Below, piece after piece: positions 34,487 through 47,000 of a stretch of DNA of 64,000 nucleotides. The stretch is taken from the NCBI RefSeq assembly GCF_036669915.1, contig NC_089316.1:1757743-1821742 (forward strand), written 5' to 3'. The position numbers and the translations under genes are program-made. The DNA comes from Pocillopora verrucosa. Lineage: Eukaryota > Cnidaria > Anthozoa > Scleractinia > Pocilloporidae. The notes beneath the pieces are model-generated. The model ran no database searches. It was not told the origin of the DNA and saw nothing but the letters and a program-made list of their open reading frames with translations. Each line of letters starts with the position of its first letter. Position 1 is the stretch's first letter.

Positions 34487-34925
34487 CTACAGTGATAAAA
34501 ATAAGTATTAATTTACAATAGTTTCTTGGAGCCGTGAGAGTGACTAGCATCTAATTTCTCCTTACAACATCACCCCTGAATCACATATTAGTGTTTCAAG
34601 ATTGAAGGACAAACCTCTTGATTGTTCCACAAAATCTCCTTGGTAGCATCTCAGGAGATGTATGGAGAACAGTATGGAGAATGTTCATACTGATGTTGGG
34701 ATGTAAAAGACTAATACAAAATAACATTTAAGGCAGAGATGCCACGTAAGCGAGCTGGTGACAGTCTTGAAATCAAATTTAAAAACACATGTTGACTATG
34801 GATCTGATTATTAAAATATTCTCCTTCCATTTAGTGTACATTTTCCTTTAAAAAAGTTGAGAGAGTTTGGTTCCAATTCCATATAACACACTCAAGAAGA
34901 TAAAATTCTGGGAGAACTTAGAGAG

Positions 34926-37026
34926 TTCTGGGCTCACTTTGATTTTTTGAGGCCTTTTTGCCTACGCCATGCCTGGACGACTTTGTTGAATTATTTCTGC
35001 CTCACTGCTGGCTTTGATTGTTAGCCATGACTCTGGAAACCTGTTCAAGGCCTTCTCTTATATTCTTACGGCTGAAGAATCTGCTAGGCTTTTCCAGTAA
35101 GGCACCTGCATAGTACAGATGCTTAAGTTGCACAGCAATAGTACGCATTGCATCTACACGAAATGTGGAACAAAACAATGAAAAATCAATCACTTTCTCA
35201 CCTCAATTTGGAATTTTGAATAGTATGCAAATGTAACCTGAAAAAAAAGCCATTTTTACCTCGTTCATCGAGTCGCCGGTTAACAGAGTCAAGCCATCTT
35301 CTCAGTCGGGATGAAACGTTATCTTCATGTATTCATTGACATCGCCTTCTACAACATCGTTGTTGATTTCGTGATCGCTTTCACAGGAATCACTGTCGAT
35401 GTCAGCTCTGACTTTCTTGGACTCTGATGTCCTGTCGATCGCTACTTGCTTCGAATTCCAAACACCGAACAGCTTTATGTGCCGCTTTATTTTGTAAGAT
35501 TACAGACGCAGTGATTCGGTAAGTTCAAGCTTGGTCATCTCATTACGCGTAAACATCGGAGCGCGCGCGCTAACTATTGATTTAACTTGAACATTTTTAT
35601 TCTGTGATCATCTGGCGAAATGATACAAGAGTTTGTATGGAAATACTTACGACCGTTCTTAGGAATAAAAAATACAGTCAAATTCTGAATACGAAATACC
35701 TCACCTCACTTCCACAGTGCGTCGCTTAGTATCTGACCGCTTCATGTTGAAAAGAACCTGTTATGTTGAAAAGAATCTGTTATCCATTTCTAGGTTTACT
35801 ACGTACATAAGAAAGGCTCTTAGATAACTGATGATGTGCTCCCTTTATTTTGCAAACAGTGAAGAGTGTTGGTCTACAAAACTGATGAAAGGAAATGCAA
35901 TCTTGCTAAAACAGCCTATCTTGGTCCAAATGATGATGAAGATGCAAATATTAATGATAACCAAAAAAAGGATGGCACATTCAGGTGGCCAAAACAGAGA
36001 GACACTGACATAGTCAGCCCTAGATATATCTTCACATGTGCAATAGTGCAGAAAGTTGGTAATTGTTTTGTTGTTAGTTCCCTTGAGAGTATTGATCACA
36101 AGTGTAAAACATATCAAGAAATTTACATGAATGCTGTTACACAAGTAGACATTATAATAACTGTCCATAACATTTTACACATGATATTAGACGAAGGAAA
36201 TGATATTTGAAGTTTACATGAGGAGCTTTGGACCCCCAAAAAATTCGCAGCATGCATTCTACGGAGGCTCTATATTTCTGTCATCAGTGTAGAGAATTAC
36301 ATCAACGTTTGCGGTCGGTAGGTGTCTATACGGTTACTTAAACCTGTTGATTATAAGTTAAAGGTTCACCTAATAATTAATACTTCATCTATGTTCGAAT
36401 TTCAATTACGAAAACACAAGAAATCTGGCATTGAAATCACTTGGCGCGATCTTATCATGGAGGCCGAAGTCTTCGATCGATCGGCTGATCTTTCTACAGT
36501 TACGGGATCCAATCTCGACTTCAAAAAGTACTAGTATGTGCTAACGAAAAGTTAATGTGAAATCAGGCCGAAAACTTTTGCAAAGAACGAATTGTTTCGT
36601 CGATTCCGCGATGAATACAATATGTTCTGTCCCGCCAGCAGGTCTCAAGCGCGCCAACAAAGGCTGTTCGTTCAACGCCGAGTAACCAAACAACATACAT
36701 GTTATATCTTCAATTGGTCTCCGTGCCCGACCAATTAGACAGGGAGAAATCCAGCAGATGGATTCGCGAGGTCTCACAACATAATCTTGTTGTTGATACG
36801 GTAAATCAAATCGCCCTCGACCCTACACTTTAGGCGGGAAATGCCTCCGGTCGAAATATCATGAGAAATTGCAATGATGTCAGTCAAGATTAGCCGAACG
36901 AGCATTCGGGAACTAATAAAGGATCATAATTAAATAAGTTAATGGTGGATGCCTCAACTTTCAGTCAAAAGAAAGAGTCCAGACAAAGAGCGGTCTCCTG
37001 ATATAAAATAGTGTGAATTCAATTTT
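34926..37026. other. Orphan duplicated segment, unit 2
   Basis: Counterpart of 18103-20205. The minus-strand decayed exon (about 34930-35540) keeps the same in-frame TAA but lacks the GTAACG donor (it reads ATAACG). The 114-codon frame is open at 35866-36210. The 36322-36534 frame stops early at KKY. No recognised domain. Confidence 0.3.
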
Positions 37027-38262
37027 TCGTGCCCTCTTGGGTAGTGTATACCTGAGGGTTACCTTTAATCTCTTGCATACCTTCTTGGGTAGTGTATACT
37101 TGAGGGTTGTTTTAATCTCTTGCATACCCTCTTGGGTAGTGTACACCTGAGGATTAATTTTTAATCTCTTCTATACCCTCTTGGGTAGCGTATACCTGAG
37201 GGTTATTTTTAATCACTTCTATACCTTCTTGGGTAGTGTATACCTGGGGTTTTTTTTAATCTCTTGCATACCCTCTTGGGTAGTGTATACCTGAGGATTA
37301 TTTTTAATCTTATGCATACCCTCTTGGTTAATGTATACCTGAGGGTTTTTTTTAATCTCTCCTATACCCTTTTGGGTAATGTATACCTAAGGGTTTTTTT
37401 AATCTCTTGCATACCCTCTTGGGTAGTGTTTACCTGAGGGTTATTTTTCATCTCTCCTATACCCTCTTGGGTAGTGTATACCTGGGGGTTATTCTTAATA
37501 TCTCCTATACCCTCTTGGGTAGTGTATACCTGAGGGTTATTTCAATCTCTTCTATACCCTCTTGGGTAGCGTATACCTGAGGGTTATTTTTAATCACTTC
37601 CATACCCTCTTGGGTAGTGTATACCTGAGGGTTCTTTTAATCTCTTGCATACCCTCTTGGGTAGTGTATACCTTAGGGTTATTTTAATCTCTTCTATACC
37701 CTTTTGGGCAATGTATACCTGAGGGTTTTTTGAATCTCTTGCATACCCTCTTGGGTAGTGTATACCTGAGGGTTATTCTTCATCTCTCCTATACCCTCTT
37801 GGGTAGGGTATACCTGAGGGTTATACTTAGTCTCTCCTATAACCTCTTGGGTAGTGTATACCTGAGGGTTATACTTAATCTCTCCTATACCCTCTTGGGT
37901 AGCGTATACCTGAGGGTTATTCTTAATATCTCCTATACCTTCTTTGGTAGTGTATACCTATGGGTTATTCTTAATATCTCCTATAACCTCTTGGGTAGTG
38001 TATACCTGAGGGTTATACTTAATCTCTCCTATACCCTCTTGGGTAGCGTATACCTGAGGGTTATACTTAATCTCTCCTATACCCTCTTGGGTAGCGTATA
38101 CCTGAGGGTTATTCTTAATATCTCCTATACCTTCTTTGGTAGTGTATACCTATGGGTTATTCTTAATATCTCCTATACCCTATTGGGTAGTTTATACCCG
38201 AGGGTTATTTTTAATCTCTTGCATACCTCTTGGGTAGTGTATAGCTGAGGGTTATTTTTAAC
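37027..38262. repeat. 48-bp minisatellite, unit 2 (about 26 copies)
   Basis: Same repeat as 20206-21102 but longer, including a higher-order stretch near 37840-38160 where a block of several repeats is itself repeated. An open frame at 37730-38248 reads as 16-residue repeats (LLGSVYLRVILNLSYT type). I regard that as a consequence of the repeat length and not a gene. Confidence 0.92.
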
Positions 38263-39101
38263 CTTTTCTTATCCCTCCTAACTCGGCAGTCGTGTAAGAC
38301 GATATTCATACGAGTGAATTTGTTCCCAATGACCTAAAATGCAATAACAATGTTTTAGACCAGCTTCTCCCCTGTTAAAGTCGATTTTGGCAAGACTGAT
38401 GTCTTCGGAAAAGCTAAAAGTGCCGTTCCAAACTGAAACCTTCGCACATAAAAAGTCATTATAAGAATAATTGCATTGCGCCGAAGCTTGTGGACCGAAC
38501 GGGGAGACCATCAGTTGAAAGCGATGTGTATTCTCTGAATTATCTAATCAACACAGTTTCTGGACTTTAAAAGTTAAAAACCATGACCTGTATAAAGAAG
38601 GGTTTGTCGGAGTTAGCCTTAAATAGGCCTAGGTCTTCGATCATGAAGGTGAAATCAGCTTTACCGGTGCCGCTTTTTAGACTATTTTTAGTTTCTTCGT
38701 TTTACGTGCTTTTAATTGTTCCTGTTATATGTTTCTGTAACATTTGATCAGGAATACTTGTGGACCTTGTGTTAACAATTTACTGTTGTCTTCTTTAGAC
38801 ATGTATTATCTCTAGAGAGAAAATAAGCTTAGCGTACCGCCCCTTAAGTTTTTTCGAATTAGACCCGTTAAGTTTGTATGAGACAATTCTCTGGAATCTT
38901 GTTTCTGGAAAATGAGTGAACAAGGTAGAGTTGTTTCTTGAAAAATATTAGAAATGTAATCATCGGAAGTTGCGGTTTTTTCCATTTCATTCGAGGGGAG
39001 AATAATTACATTTATTGAAGCGATTATCGGATGTCCTGGAATGTTTAGCGAACACCTCATGCCACCAAGAGGCGTCGAACCTTGGCTCGAATTACTTATG
39101 C

Positions 39102-39142
39102 AAATTAGCTGGCTGCACATTGAATGTGCAGCCAGCTAATTT
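39102..39142. repeat. 41-bp palindrome (20-bp arms, 1-base spacer)
   Basis: AAATTAGCTGGCTGCACATT is followed by G and then its exact reverse complement. It would extrude as a hairpin or cruciform. No flanking transposon signature was seen. Confidence 0.9.
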
Positions 39143-39649
39143 TTCACATCAAATTTATTTATAATATACCTTCAAAATAGTTTAAATATACAGAAATATT
39201 TTTAATGTACAGCCACAATAATTTAAATCAGAGTAAACAGATATGAAGAAATATAGGACCAAAATCTGTCTCCACAAGGAAAATCAGTGATATCAAAATA
39301 GAGTTAAAAATCATTAACATCTTAATTTTATTGCAGAAAAATTCATACCAATTTTTTTGATTTAAGAAAATGTAAACTGAATTATCACAATTTTGGAATC
39401 CTAAAATAATATTTATGTACAACTGGTGAAACAAAATAAATTATCAGAGAATCGAGACTTCTGGTCATGTCTTTCATGTGTGTGTGCCTGTACAACAGGA
39501 CCAAGAAGTTTCACAGAGAGGTTATCTCTTCAGTGTATAATTTAAGTGATAGCGTATGTATTACAGTTATGGTATACTGCAAGCTATACACTGAGTACAG
39601 TCTTTGGTACAAGAAAAGTGAAGACTTTTTAATTCCAAATTCATAGGGT

Positions 39650-40140
39650 TTCCAAAGAATTTTCATGGTGCTTGCATATTCCCAACAACCCCATGAAAAC
39701 TAACTGGCAATTAACTTTCATGTGCCATGAAAAAACCATGGAGAGGCCATGAAAATTCAAGAAAAATTTTCCTGGTCAATGAATTTTTTACATATTCACA
39801 GGATATTCATGGGTCATGATTTGCTGCGACCCATTAAAAACTAGTGAACTTTGACACCATGAAATTTTGGGGCATGACATTCATGGGTTTCTCAGTACCT
39901 TTGAAAAGGCCATGAAATGCCATTTTCATGGGTATTTCATGGCTTCTAGGTCGCTTTACTCAATATTCCATGGGTCATGAATATGAAAAATTTCACAGGT
40001 TGTTCATGGGATTTTTCAGGTCTTTTTCATGGCACTGAGACCATGAAAAATGTCATTGATTTAACCATGAAAATCCTGTGAAAAATCTGTGAGTTTACAA
40101 TAAATTATTTCACAAGATTTTCATAAGTTTTGATTTCATA
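39650..40140. repeat. CATG-rich repeat-like stretch
   Basis: More than fifteen occurrences of CCATGAAA or TTTCATGG variants in about 490 bp, on both strands, ending immediately before the truncated SDR copy. It looks like a degenerate simple or foldback repeat. Not periodic enough by eye to define a unit. Confidence 0.5.
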
Positions 40141-40142
40141 GT

Positions 40143-41205
40143 GCTTGGAGCTGCGTGAAATGGGAAAACTGGCATTAAAGAGACTTGTGTTCAACCCTAC
40201 ACAGTAAACACTGGACTAGTGTGGTATCCAAAGGCTCGGTAAGCCAGTCAACTGGTCTCTACAGGCATTCTTTAGTTTTTCAGAGACTGGAAAATTTTCT
40301 GGCTCAAATGCCATTAAAAAAATTTAAATGGCCTGAGCCATTTGTTTATCAGTCTGCTCTGGTAATTATTTGTTTGTTTGTTCTGTAGTTTTCCATCACT
40401 ATACCCAGTCCTGGAGCCAGACTATGTGGCCAAGGAGGTTGTGGCAGCCACTCTCAGAGATGAGGAAATTCTCTTAATTCCCCGTGCTCTAGCTGTGAAC
40501 TTCCTTTTGACTGGGTAAGTCATCATATGCTGCCATCATCCTTAGGCTATCTAGCTGGGATGTGTCACTCCACAAATCTTAACAACATCTGGTCCCACAG
40601 AGCAGCTACCCCAGCTGTGTCTGCATCCCTGTGTCTATAGATCTTAACTGCTGTGTGATAAGCTGTATGTTTATTGACTATTTCTGAAAGGAACAACTTG
40701 TATAGTTTGAGGTTGGAAGTCCCAGGGGACATTCCTAACTGCTCTTGGATGGATGCCAGATTTTTGATATCCAACAGGCCCACCTAGACTCAATATATGT
40801 TCTTGCCAAAAGCCCCAACTTGGCAGTTTGAATCTCAATTGTGAAAGATGGTCATTTTTTATTCTTATAATTCAGGGACTGTATTGGTTTCAGTCGTGCT
40901 CATGTCAGAATGAGAAACAGTAAAAATTTAGACAAAGTATGCTTCCATTAGATTCTTCCTTTTCTGTCTTTTGTTTGTTTTCATATTTTCAATTGTTTCC
41001 TTCCCAAAATTGTCTTTCTTTTTTCAACACTTTTATGTATGTATTGCCACGGATTCGCTGTAAGAGCCATCTCATGATATTGATTTGATGTTTTTTTTAA
41101 TGTTGTTACAGGATATTACCATTTAAAGCTCTTCTTGTTTTGAGTGACTTCCTTCAAGTTGGAGTCTCTGAACACACTCCAAGAGATGAAAAGAAGTCTG
41201 ATTAA
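40143..41205 (+). pseudogene. SDR partial copy (end of exon 4, exons 5 and 6), third locus copy
   Basis: The match begins inside exon 4 at the LELREMGK codons and has lost one base in the following A run, so the frame is broken. Exon 4 ends at 40248, exon 5 is 40389-40514 and exon 6 is 41112-41205, with normal splice sites. It marks the third, truncated copy of the SDR> <cGLR arrangement. Confidence 0.88.
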
Positions 41206-42786
41206 CCTTTCACCCCTATGGGTGACTGGCTTCTAATGTGTCAATTAATTTGAAGCTTTGACATGCCCCCTCCCCCCCCACCTCACTGGGCAACCCACAA
41301 ACATTTGACTGTCCCTCGTGCAAGGGGGATGGAGAATTCAACCCTGCTGGAAGTGTCAAATATTTTCAGCAGAATGAACTTGTTTTATTAACTTATATGG
41401 AAGTGTTTATAGATAAAGAGTTCAGTTGTGCGTGTGAATAGCCCAGATAAAAAAAGGTCTACAAGGTCTGATCATGCCTTTAAAAATTAAATTGACCATC
41501 AAATCCAACATGTGGGCATTTTTAAAATTTTTGTGTTTAAAAACACAATTTAAGCCCCAGGAGACAGATACTTGGAAAAAGCAATCTTCAAAAGTTCAAA
41601 TGTCCAGGGGTTGGGGAGATACTGAAGCTTCAAATTAATTTACACATAATTTGTCCGTGCAATAACACCCCTGAATCAAATATAGAGGTCAAAAGAATGA
41701 GGATATGATCACCAATTTAAGTAGCACTTGATTGTCAAAATAACTTCTCCTTGACAGTAGCCAACATAGGAAATGTAGAAAGAACCATGTGGAGAATATG
41801 ATTGAATATTAATGTTGGGGTGTGAGTGGTTCTCTAGAAATTGAGACTCAACTGACACCTCATGAACTTTTTAGCTCACAAATTTGTAGTAAGTTAGAGC
41901 TTAAACCTCAGCAAAAATATTTATCCACAGATTCATTTTGTTAAACACTTTACTAGTTGTACGACTACAGTGAAAATCAACTGCTTCTTTCATTTTCTTA
42001 CACAAATAATGCTTCAATCAAATAATCAATTAATCAGTTGGTCAGTAAGTCACTCACTCAGCCTGAGTCAGTCAGTCAACAATTAGTCATTAATCAATCA
42101 ATCAATCAATCAAATAGTGAATCAGTCTGTCAGTTAATCAATCAATCAATCAATTGTGCTTGCCTCAGCTTTCCAAATTTATTACTGTACATCTATGTGA
42201 GTAATAGGCTTCTTCTCAATCTCACTTCAGCATTTCTGTGGGGTCTCACTATTAATACCATCAACTTTCCAAACATCTATCTTAGCGTTTTCATTATGGA
42301 AGCCAACTGCATTTTATTTGTCAGTAGAATCATTATTCAATATTGTATGTAAAATTGCATATAAAATGTCAATTTTGGGCTATTTACATCCTAATGCTGG
42401 GAGGAAAAAATACTTGCCTATGTATAGTCTAACGACAATAACTTGATGTCAGATGTAGTGAGACAAAGCATTTAAAATTGTTCGCGAATATTTGGGCGGT
42501 AGTTAGGGATAACGCTTTTTATATTTTTTTCACTTATTTTTTGGGCGTTTTCGGCTCCCCCAATCAATCACGATTAAAAAATTATAAAATTGTGCAAATT
42601 ATAGAGTGTAGTAGGCCGACTAACCGCAGTTTTGGTTTTCTGACAGTACACGGCTTATGAACGTTTCCGTGGAAATGGCCCCGTATGCCAACTTACCGAC
42701 CAAGTGAGAACCAATCAGAACACTCAGATTTACCTCAGGACTACCTTTTCCCTTGTCGAGGAAAGAGATATTTTAATTTCTATATC
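41206..42786. other. Shared SDR/cGLR tail, third copy
   Basis: Contains the nested MITE composite (about 41203-41820), an (ATCA)n microsatellite at 42020-42152, and the convergent 3' flank of the next cGLR. No gene seen. Matches 10439-11979 and 26208-27742. Confidence 0.7.
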
Positions 42787-44579
42787 TTAGTCCAAATCTA
42801 GCTCTGCACAGGGGATAGGCTTTTGCTCTGGAATAGTGATGTGATCAAGTTTACGTTTCAGCGCTTCCTTTGAATGTACAAACAATTCCTTGAATCCCTG
42901 ATAAGTACTCGTTGAGAACTTTCTCGAAAATAGCCAGTCCCTCTTTGCTGCCCTTGTCCAAGGCTATGTCTGCAATTGCTTGAAAAGGACTGCCATCTGG
43001 CAGACAGAATTCAGGAGGAAGTATTTTGTGTGTACTTGGCAAAGTCGTATCGTCGTTATCCATGTATTTTTTAACGACATGGACGAAAATCCAGTCGCTT
43101 ACAAGTTCACAAACTCCTACCGGTCGAACTTCCTCTTTAGACAGGTGTGGCTGCTCGGCCTCGAATTTCTTCTTCTTCTCTGAGATGGAGAATAGGTATT
43201 TTTGAGCCAGTTGTTTATCCTCACCTTGAAGAACGGCAAACAAAAGCAGTACAAAGGCTTCCAAAATGTTCCATATTTTCTTTAAATTCCTGTAGGCGGC
43301 TGGGCGAAGTTCTGTGACGGTCACGTCTATGATATCGATCCAACTGACGTCAAATTTTTCTGAAGCGGTGCGAGATCCAGGTACGCTGTCGATGTTGGCA
43401 AACATCATTTTCCAAACATTAGTTGGATTCTTTCTAACTTTAAGGCACGCAAATATGTACTCCAACAACTCAATTAGTAGTAAAATCTTCACCTGTTGTT
43501 TTTTCTCTTCAACGTCCATCAATGAGTTGGCCATTTTGGAGCCCTTCACTTCGTTGAGCATGTCTTCCACGAGACATTCCCGCGATCTGTTCTCATGTGC
43601 CTTGGATAGCAGTAGAGATGAGGGAATGAAGAAACTTGGAAGCTTTTCCTGCTTTATTGCTTGCAAAACGAGCTCCAAAACACCGATGATCATTTGAGAT
43701 CGGAACTCCTTCTCCCAGGCATGGACATCTTTGGTGAACAACTGGTACAAGAGAACAGTCTTAAATAAGTGCGATGGTAACAAGGAGGTCCTCAATCCCA
43801 GATTCATAGACACGTCATCTCGTAAGACTTTTAGGACTTTGTAACATGCTTTAAAACCGTCAGGGGAAGTGGCCAGAATTTCTTTCTCAGCCTTAGAAAA
43901 TGAGACGCGCCACTCGTCAAACCCAGCAGGAACGACATGGAATCCAGTCTTCTGTAGAATTCCTTGAATTTTAGGCTGTACTTCGGGGCGTACATCAGTT
44001 ATGGGCTGAACGGGAAGACTGGATATGGGCAGGTCGATAGCTGGCGTCAAGTCCACATTCACTTTCAAGTTGTCATAAGTTGTACCCCCTTTCCAATGAA
44101 TATCGAGGATCGTCGATGGTCCATGCGTTTCGGAGTATGTGACACCAGATGCATTTTCCTGGCCACTGTCACAAAGTATTCCACGAAACAGGAGCCACAA
44201 ACGTCCCTCCGACTCGTCCTGGGGAGCTCTGTAAATGCTCAATCCTTCAGGAGTTTCCACATCACAGATTGATTCCATGATAAGTTTTTTGAAGTGACGG
44301 GAAAGCAAGTATGGGCTGAAGAAGCCCTTTTCATCTCTGAAGTCTTTCCACTAATCTCCCTCAAGAGATAACTGCACGTAGCCGTCATCCTTCGCACAAG
44401 AGCTCTGCAAGATTGATGGTTTGTCTGTAAGAGGGGTTATCTTTACCATGAAGTCGAATTCATTCGGCTCGCAAACTTTCGTTCCTTCGTAAACACTTCC
44501 GCTTTTGACCAATGTACTCTGAAATCGGCTGTCGTGCTTTTCCATTTGGGTTACAATGTTGTTTACAAGTATTTCGAGT
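42787..44579 (-). pseudogene. cGLR-3 pseudogene
   Basis: Matches cGLR-1/2 from about codon 28 (44579) to the stop (42789-42787). The 5' end is missing: at 44579 the sequence changes to SMNDC1 downstream flank. An in-frame TAG replaces the codons around LEEDQW (near 44354). A deletion near codons 590-600 (about 42885-42900) joins SGI to a new frame. The catalytic blocks VKSGSVYEGTKV, PNEFDFM and NVDLTPAID remain readable, so it died recently. It lies in the original convergent orientation to the SDR fragment at 40143-41205. Confidence 0.9.
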
Positions 44580-44599
44580 CATGTCAGTTGAGAATGCAC

Positions 44600-45976
44600 C
44601 CCGTGACGTTCATACATGATCCGACGATTCATATTTCTCTCAGCAGCTATGCTAGCTGGGAGAGTTAATCTTTGTTGACCTTACTTTTATTTTTGAAAAC
44701 TTTTATAGATCACGATAACCCACAAAATTAAAGGTTGATTGTGCATCTATAAAGAGTGTAAACTTAAAATGTGTCTGTACAGTTTTGATAGAGTTTTTAC
44801 CGTCATGTACAAGGTCACTCTTCTTGGTTTCGTGACAGCGTGACACTGACGGAATTATCATCTCTTGTAAAACGAGTTTGCCTGGTTGAGTGAATTGCGT
44901 CATGGGTTGTCCCCCGATTCTACATGTTCCAACACCAGCCCTGAAAGGCAAGAATAATTATGTTAGTGTTTTTGCCCATCTCAAATAAATCATCATGTTG
45001 TTCTTGTAGTCATCTTCTATATATATTTATGACAAGTCATAGCACTGTCCTCTAAATCAGAGGATTAACCGCGTTTCCTTAGCATGGCAGGCAGTTATGC
45101 ATTACTAAGAATATCCGGTACGCCTCGCTTTTTCTCACATCAGTTCTTTACACTCTTCAAGATTGTTCCAAGTGTACAAACTACAAGTTGGATAACAGTC
45201 TCCTTTTAATCATCATCCTTATCAGTTCATTATCATTATTATTACTATCATCATGATCATAAGCATAATTATCATCATCAGAATGAACAATTTTGTTGCA
45301 GTATTTTTATTTCTGTTACCATTCTGGTCCATAAGTCTCGTCCCTGAGTAGAAGTTGAGATTCTTGAAAATGAGGCCGTCTCCAGTAGCGTAACTGTGAT
45401 TTAATTTGGCAAATTTTCAAGGTGAATCAAAAATGCGTCTACACCTCCAGCATTTGACAAAACTTAACTAAAACTCCCTGGCATGCCCAACTCGCACGGG
45501 AGTAACGCAACGCACGACAGAACACATATTATCACTAATATTATCAATATCATCATTAACATCATTATCAAGCCATGACTTACTACATTGCGGTAGATCG
45601 ACTCACCTTTCCCTGTATTGATTCTGGAGAGGCAAAAATGCTCTTTTTTGACACACCCTTTAAACTCTTTCTAGATTTGCTGGATCCACCTCCCTAAATC
45701 AAGTAGAAAACAAAAACAAAAACAAAAACAAAAATCTAGTCACCACAAACAAACAAACGTATGCTCAGCTTAGTACATAATGCAGTGTGTCGCGACAACA
45801 TGGTAACTCAAGTAACCCTCCAAAAGAGGCCTTTAAACGTTCTCAGTTTCTAAAAAAATTATAATTGATCTACAACTGCAGACAAAGACAGTTCAAACAA
45901 CTTATGTACATAAGCTAGTATATTCAAGTCTCCCGGCTCCTTCACTCCCTTTCAATGTTGTTCGATATGTTTTTAT
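44600..45976 (-). pseudogene. Duplicated 3' end of SMNDC1 (exons 9 and 10), with flank
   Basis: Exon 9 copy at 45693-45607 encodes SLKGVSKKSIFASPE as in SMNDC1. Exon 10 copy from 44940 keeps VGTCRIGGQPMTQFTQP but has a changed acceptor and an extra T, so frame and stop are lost. The left flank (44600-44860) matches sequence downstream of SMNDC1. The right end stops inside the copied intron 8 near 45976, where cGLR pseudogene sequence begins. Upstream exons are absent, so it is not expressed as SMNDC1. Confidence 0.88.
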
Positions 45977-45983
45977 CCTTGGG

Positions 45984-47000
45984 CATGAAGAAAGTTGGAA
46001 GCTTTTCCTGCTTTATTACTTGCAGAATGAGCTCCAAAACGTCGATGATCGTTTGAGATTGGAGCTCCTCCCAGTCATGGACATCTTTGGTGAACAACTA
46101 GGTCAAGAGAACAGTCTTAAATTTTTACGATGGGACTAAGGAGACCCTCAATCCCAAATTTACAGACGGCGTCATCTCATTTGTAACCTGCTTTAAAACC
46201 GTCATGGGAAGTGGCCAGAATTTCTCTCCCGGCCATAGAAAACGAGATGCGCCACTCGTCAAACCCAGCAGGAACGGCGTAGAATCTAGTCTTCTGGGGA
46301 ATCCCTTGAATTTTTTTGCTTCGGTTCGTAGAACAGGAAGCTTGGATATGGGCAAGTCCATAGCTGGTGTCAAGTCCACATTCACTTGTTATAACGTTTG
46401 CCCCCTTTCCAGCACATATCGAGGGTCGTCGATGGTCCATGCGTTTCGGAGTATGTGACACCAGATGCATTTTCCAAAGTATTCCACGAAACAGGAGCCA
46501 CAAACGTCCCTCCAACTCGTCCTGGGTAGCTCTGTAGATGCTCAATCCTTCAGGAGTTTTCACATCACATGTTGATTTCATGATAAGGTTTGTGAAGTGA
46601 CGGAAAAGCAAGTTTGGACTGAAGGAGCCTTTTCATCTCTGAAGTCTTTCCACTGACCTTCCTCAAGAAATAACTGATCAGCAAGATTAATGGTTTGTCT
46701 GTAAGAGGGGTTATCTTTACCACGAACTCGAATTCATTCGGCTTGCAAACTTTCGTTTCTTCGTAAACCATTTATGAAGAAACGAAAGTCATGGTCAACG
46801 CATGGTCAAAAGCGGAAGTCACTTCCGCTTTTGACCATGCGTTCAAAAATCTTGGATCGCGTTTTCCTATATCTGCCATGATGTCGGTGACAAGCGTTTC
46901 GAGTCTCTCTCTCGTATTAATTCGGCTTCGCTTTCGTCTTGAAACCTGGCTTTATCTTCGAAATTTTCTAAAATTTCTGACCTGATAAGGGTTCTCGCCG
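45984..47000 (-). pseudogene. cGLR pseudogene, heavily decayed
   Basis: Scattered matches to cGLR on the minus strand from the N-terminal DKARFQDESEAELIRE (about 46950) to FIP codons about 345 (45984), with many frameshifts and small deletions. Its 46751-46843 part holds two inverted-repeat insertions, one of them a 47-bp palindrome built from the KSGS-coding sequence. No C-terminal third. Confidence 0.85.
46797..46843. repeat. 47-bp palindrome inside cGLR pseudogene
   Basis: Two exact 23-bp inverted arms (46797-46819 and 46821-46843) separated by one C. A smaller inverted pair, TTTCGTTTCTTC and GAAGAAACGAAA, lies just left of it. The arms are coding sequence of the cGLR GS-motif region copied in both orientations. 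Confidence 0.9.

Larger units (their letters stand above)
29161..34920 (-). repeat. Right arm of palindrome 2 (inverted repeat)
   Basis: Reverse complement of about 24558-28746, containing cGLR-2, the shared tail and SDR exons 6, 5 and 4. This arm keeps SDR exon 5, which the unit 1 arm has lost, so that deletion followed the tandem duplication. Confidence 0.85.
21103..38262. repeat. Tandem segmental duplication, unit 2
   Basis: Second copy of 5340-21102 in the same orientation. Extra length comes from repeated promoter cassettes at 28173-29580, a longer minisatellite and a more complete inverted SDR fragment with exon 5 retained. After 38262 the sequence is unique. Confidence 0.92.
38263..40142. 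other. Unique interval between duplicated units
   Basis: About 1.9 kb not seen elsewhere in the window. It holds a near-perfect palindrome (39102-39142) and a CATG-rich stretch (39650-40140). Open frames at 38278-38511 and 38812-39120 (minus) show no known motif or splice context. No RNA gene is recognised. Confidence 0.5.

Noticed and set aside
37730-38248. 172-codon open frame of 16-residue repeats over the minisatellite
   Set aside because: The frame exists because the repeat period is 48 bp. The opposite strand is equally open in places, copy number is unstable, and there is no splice or promoter context.
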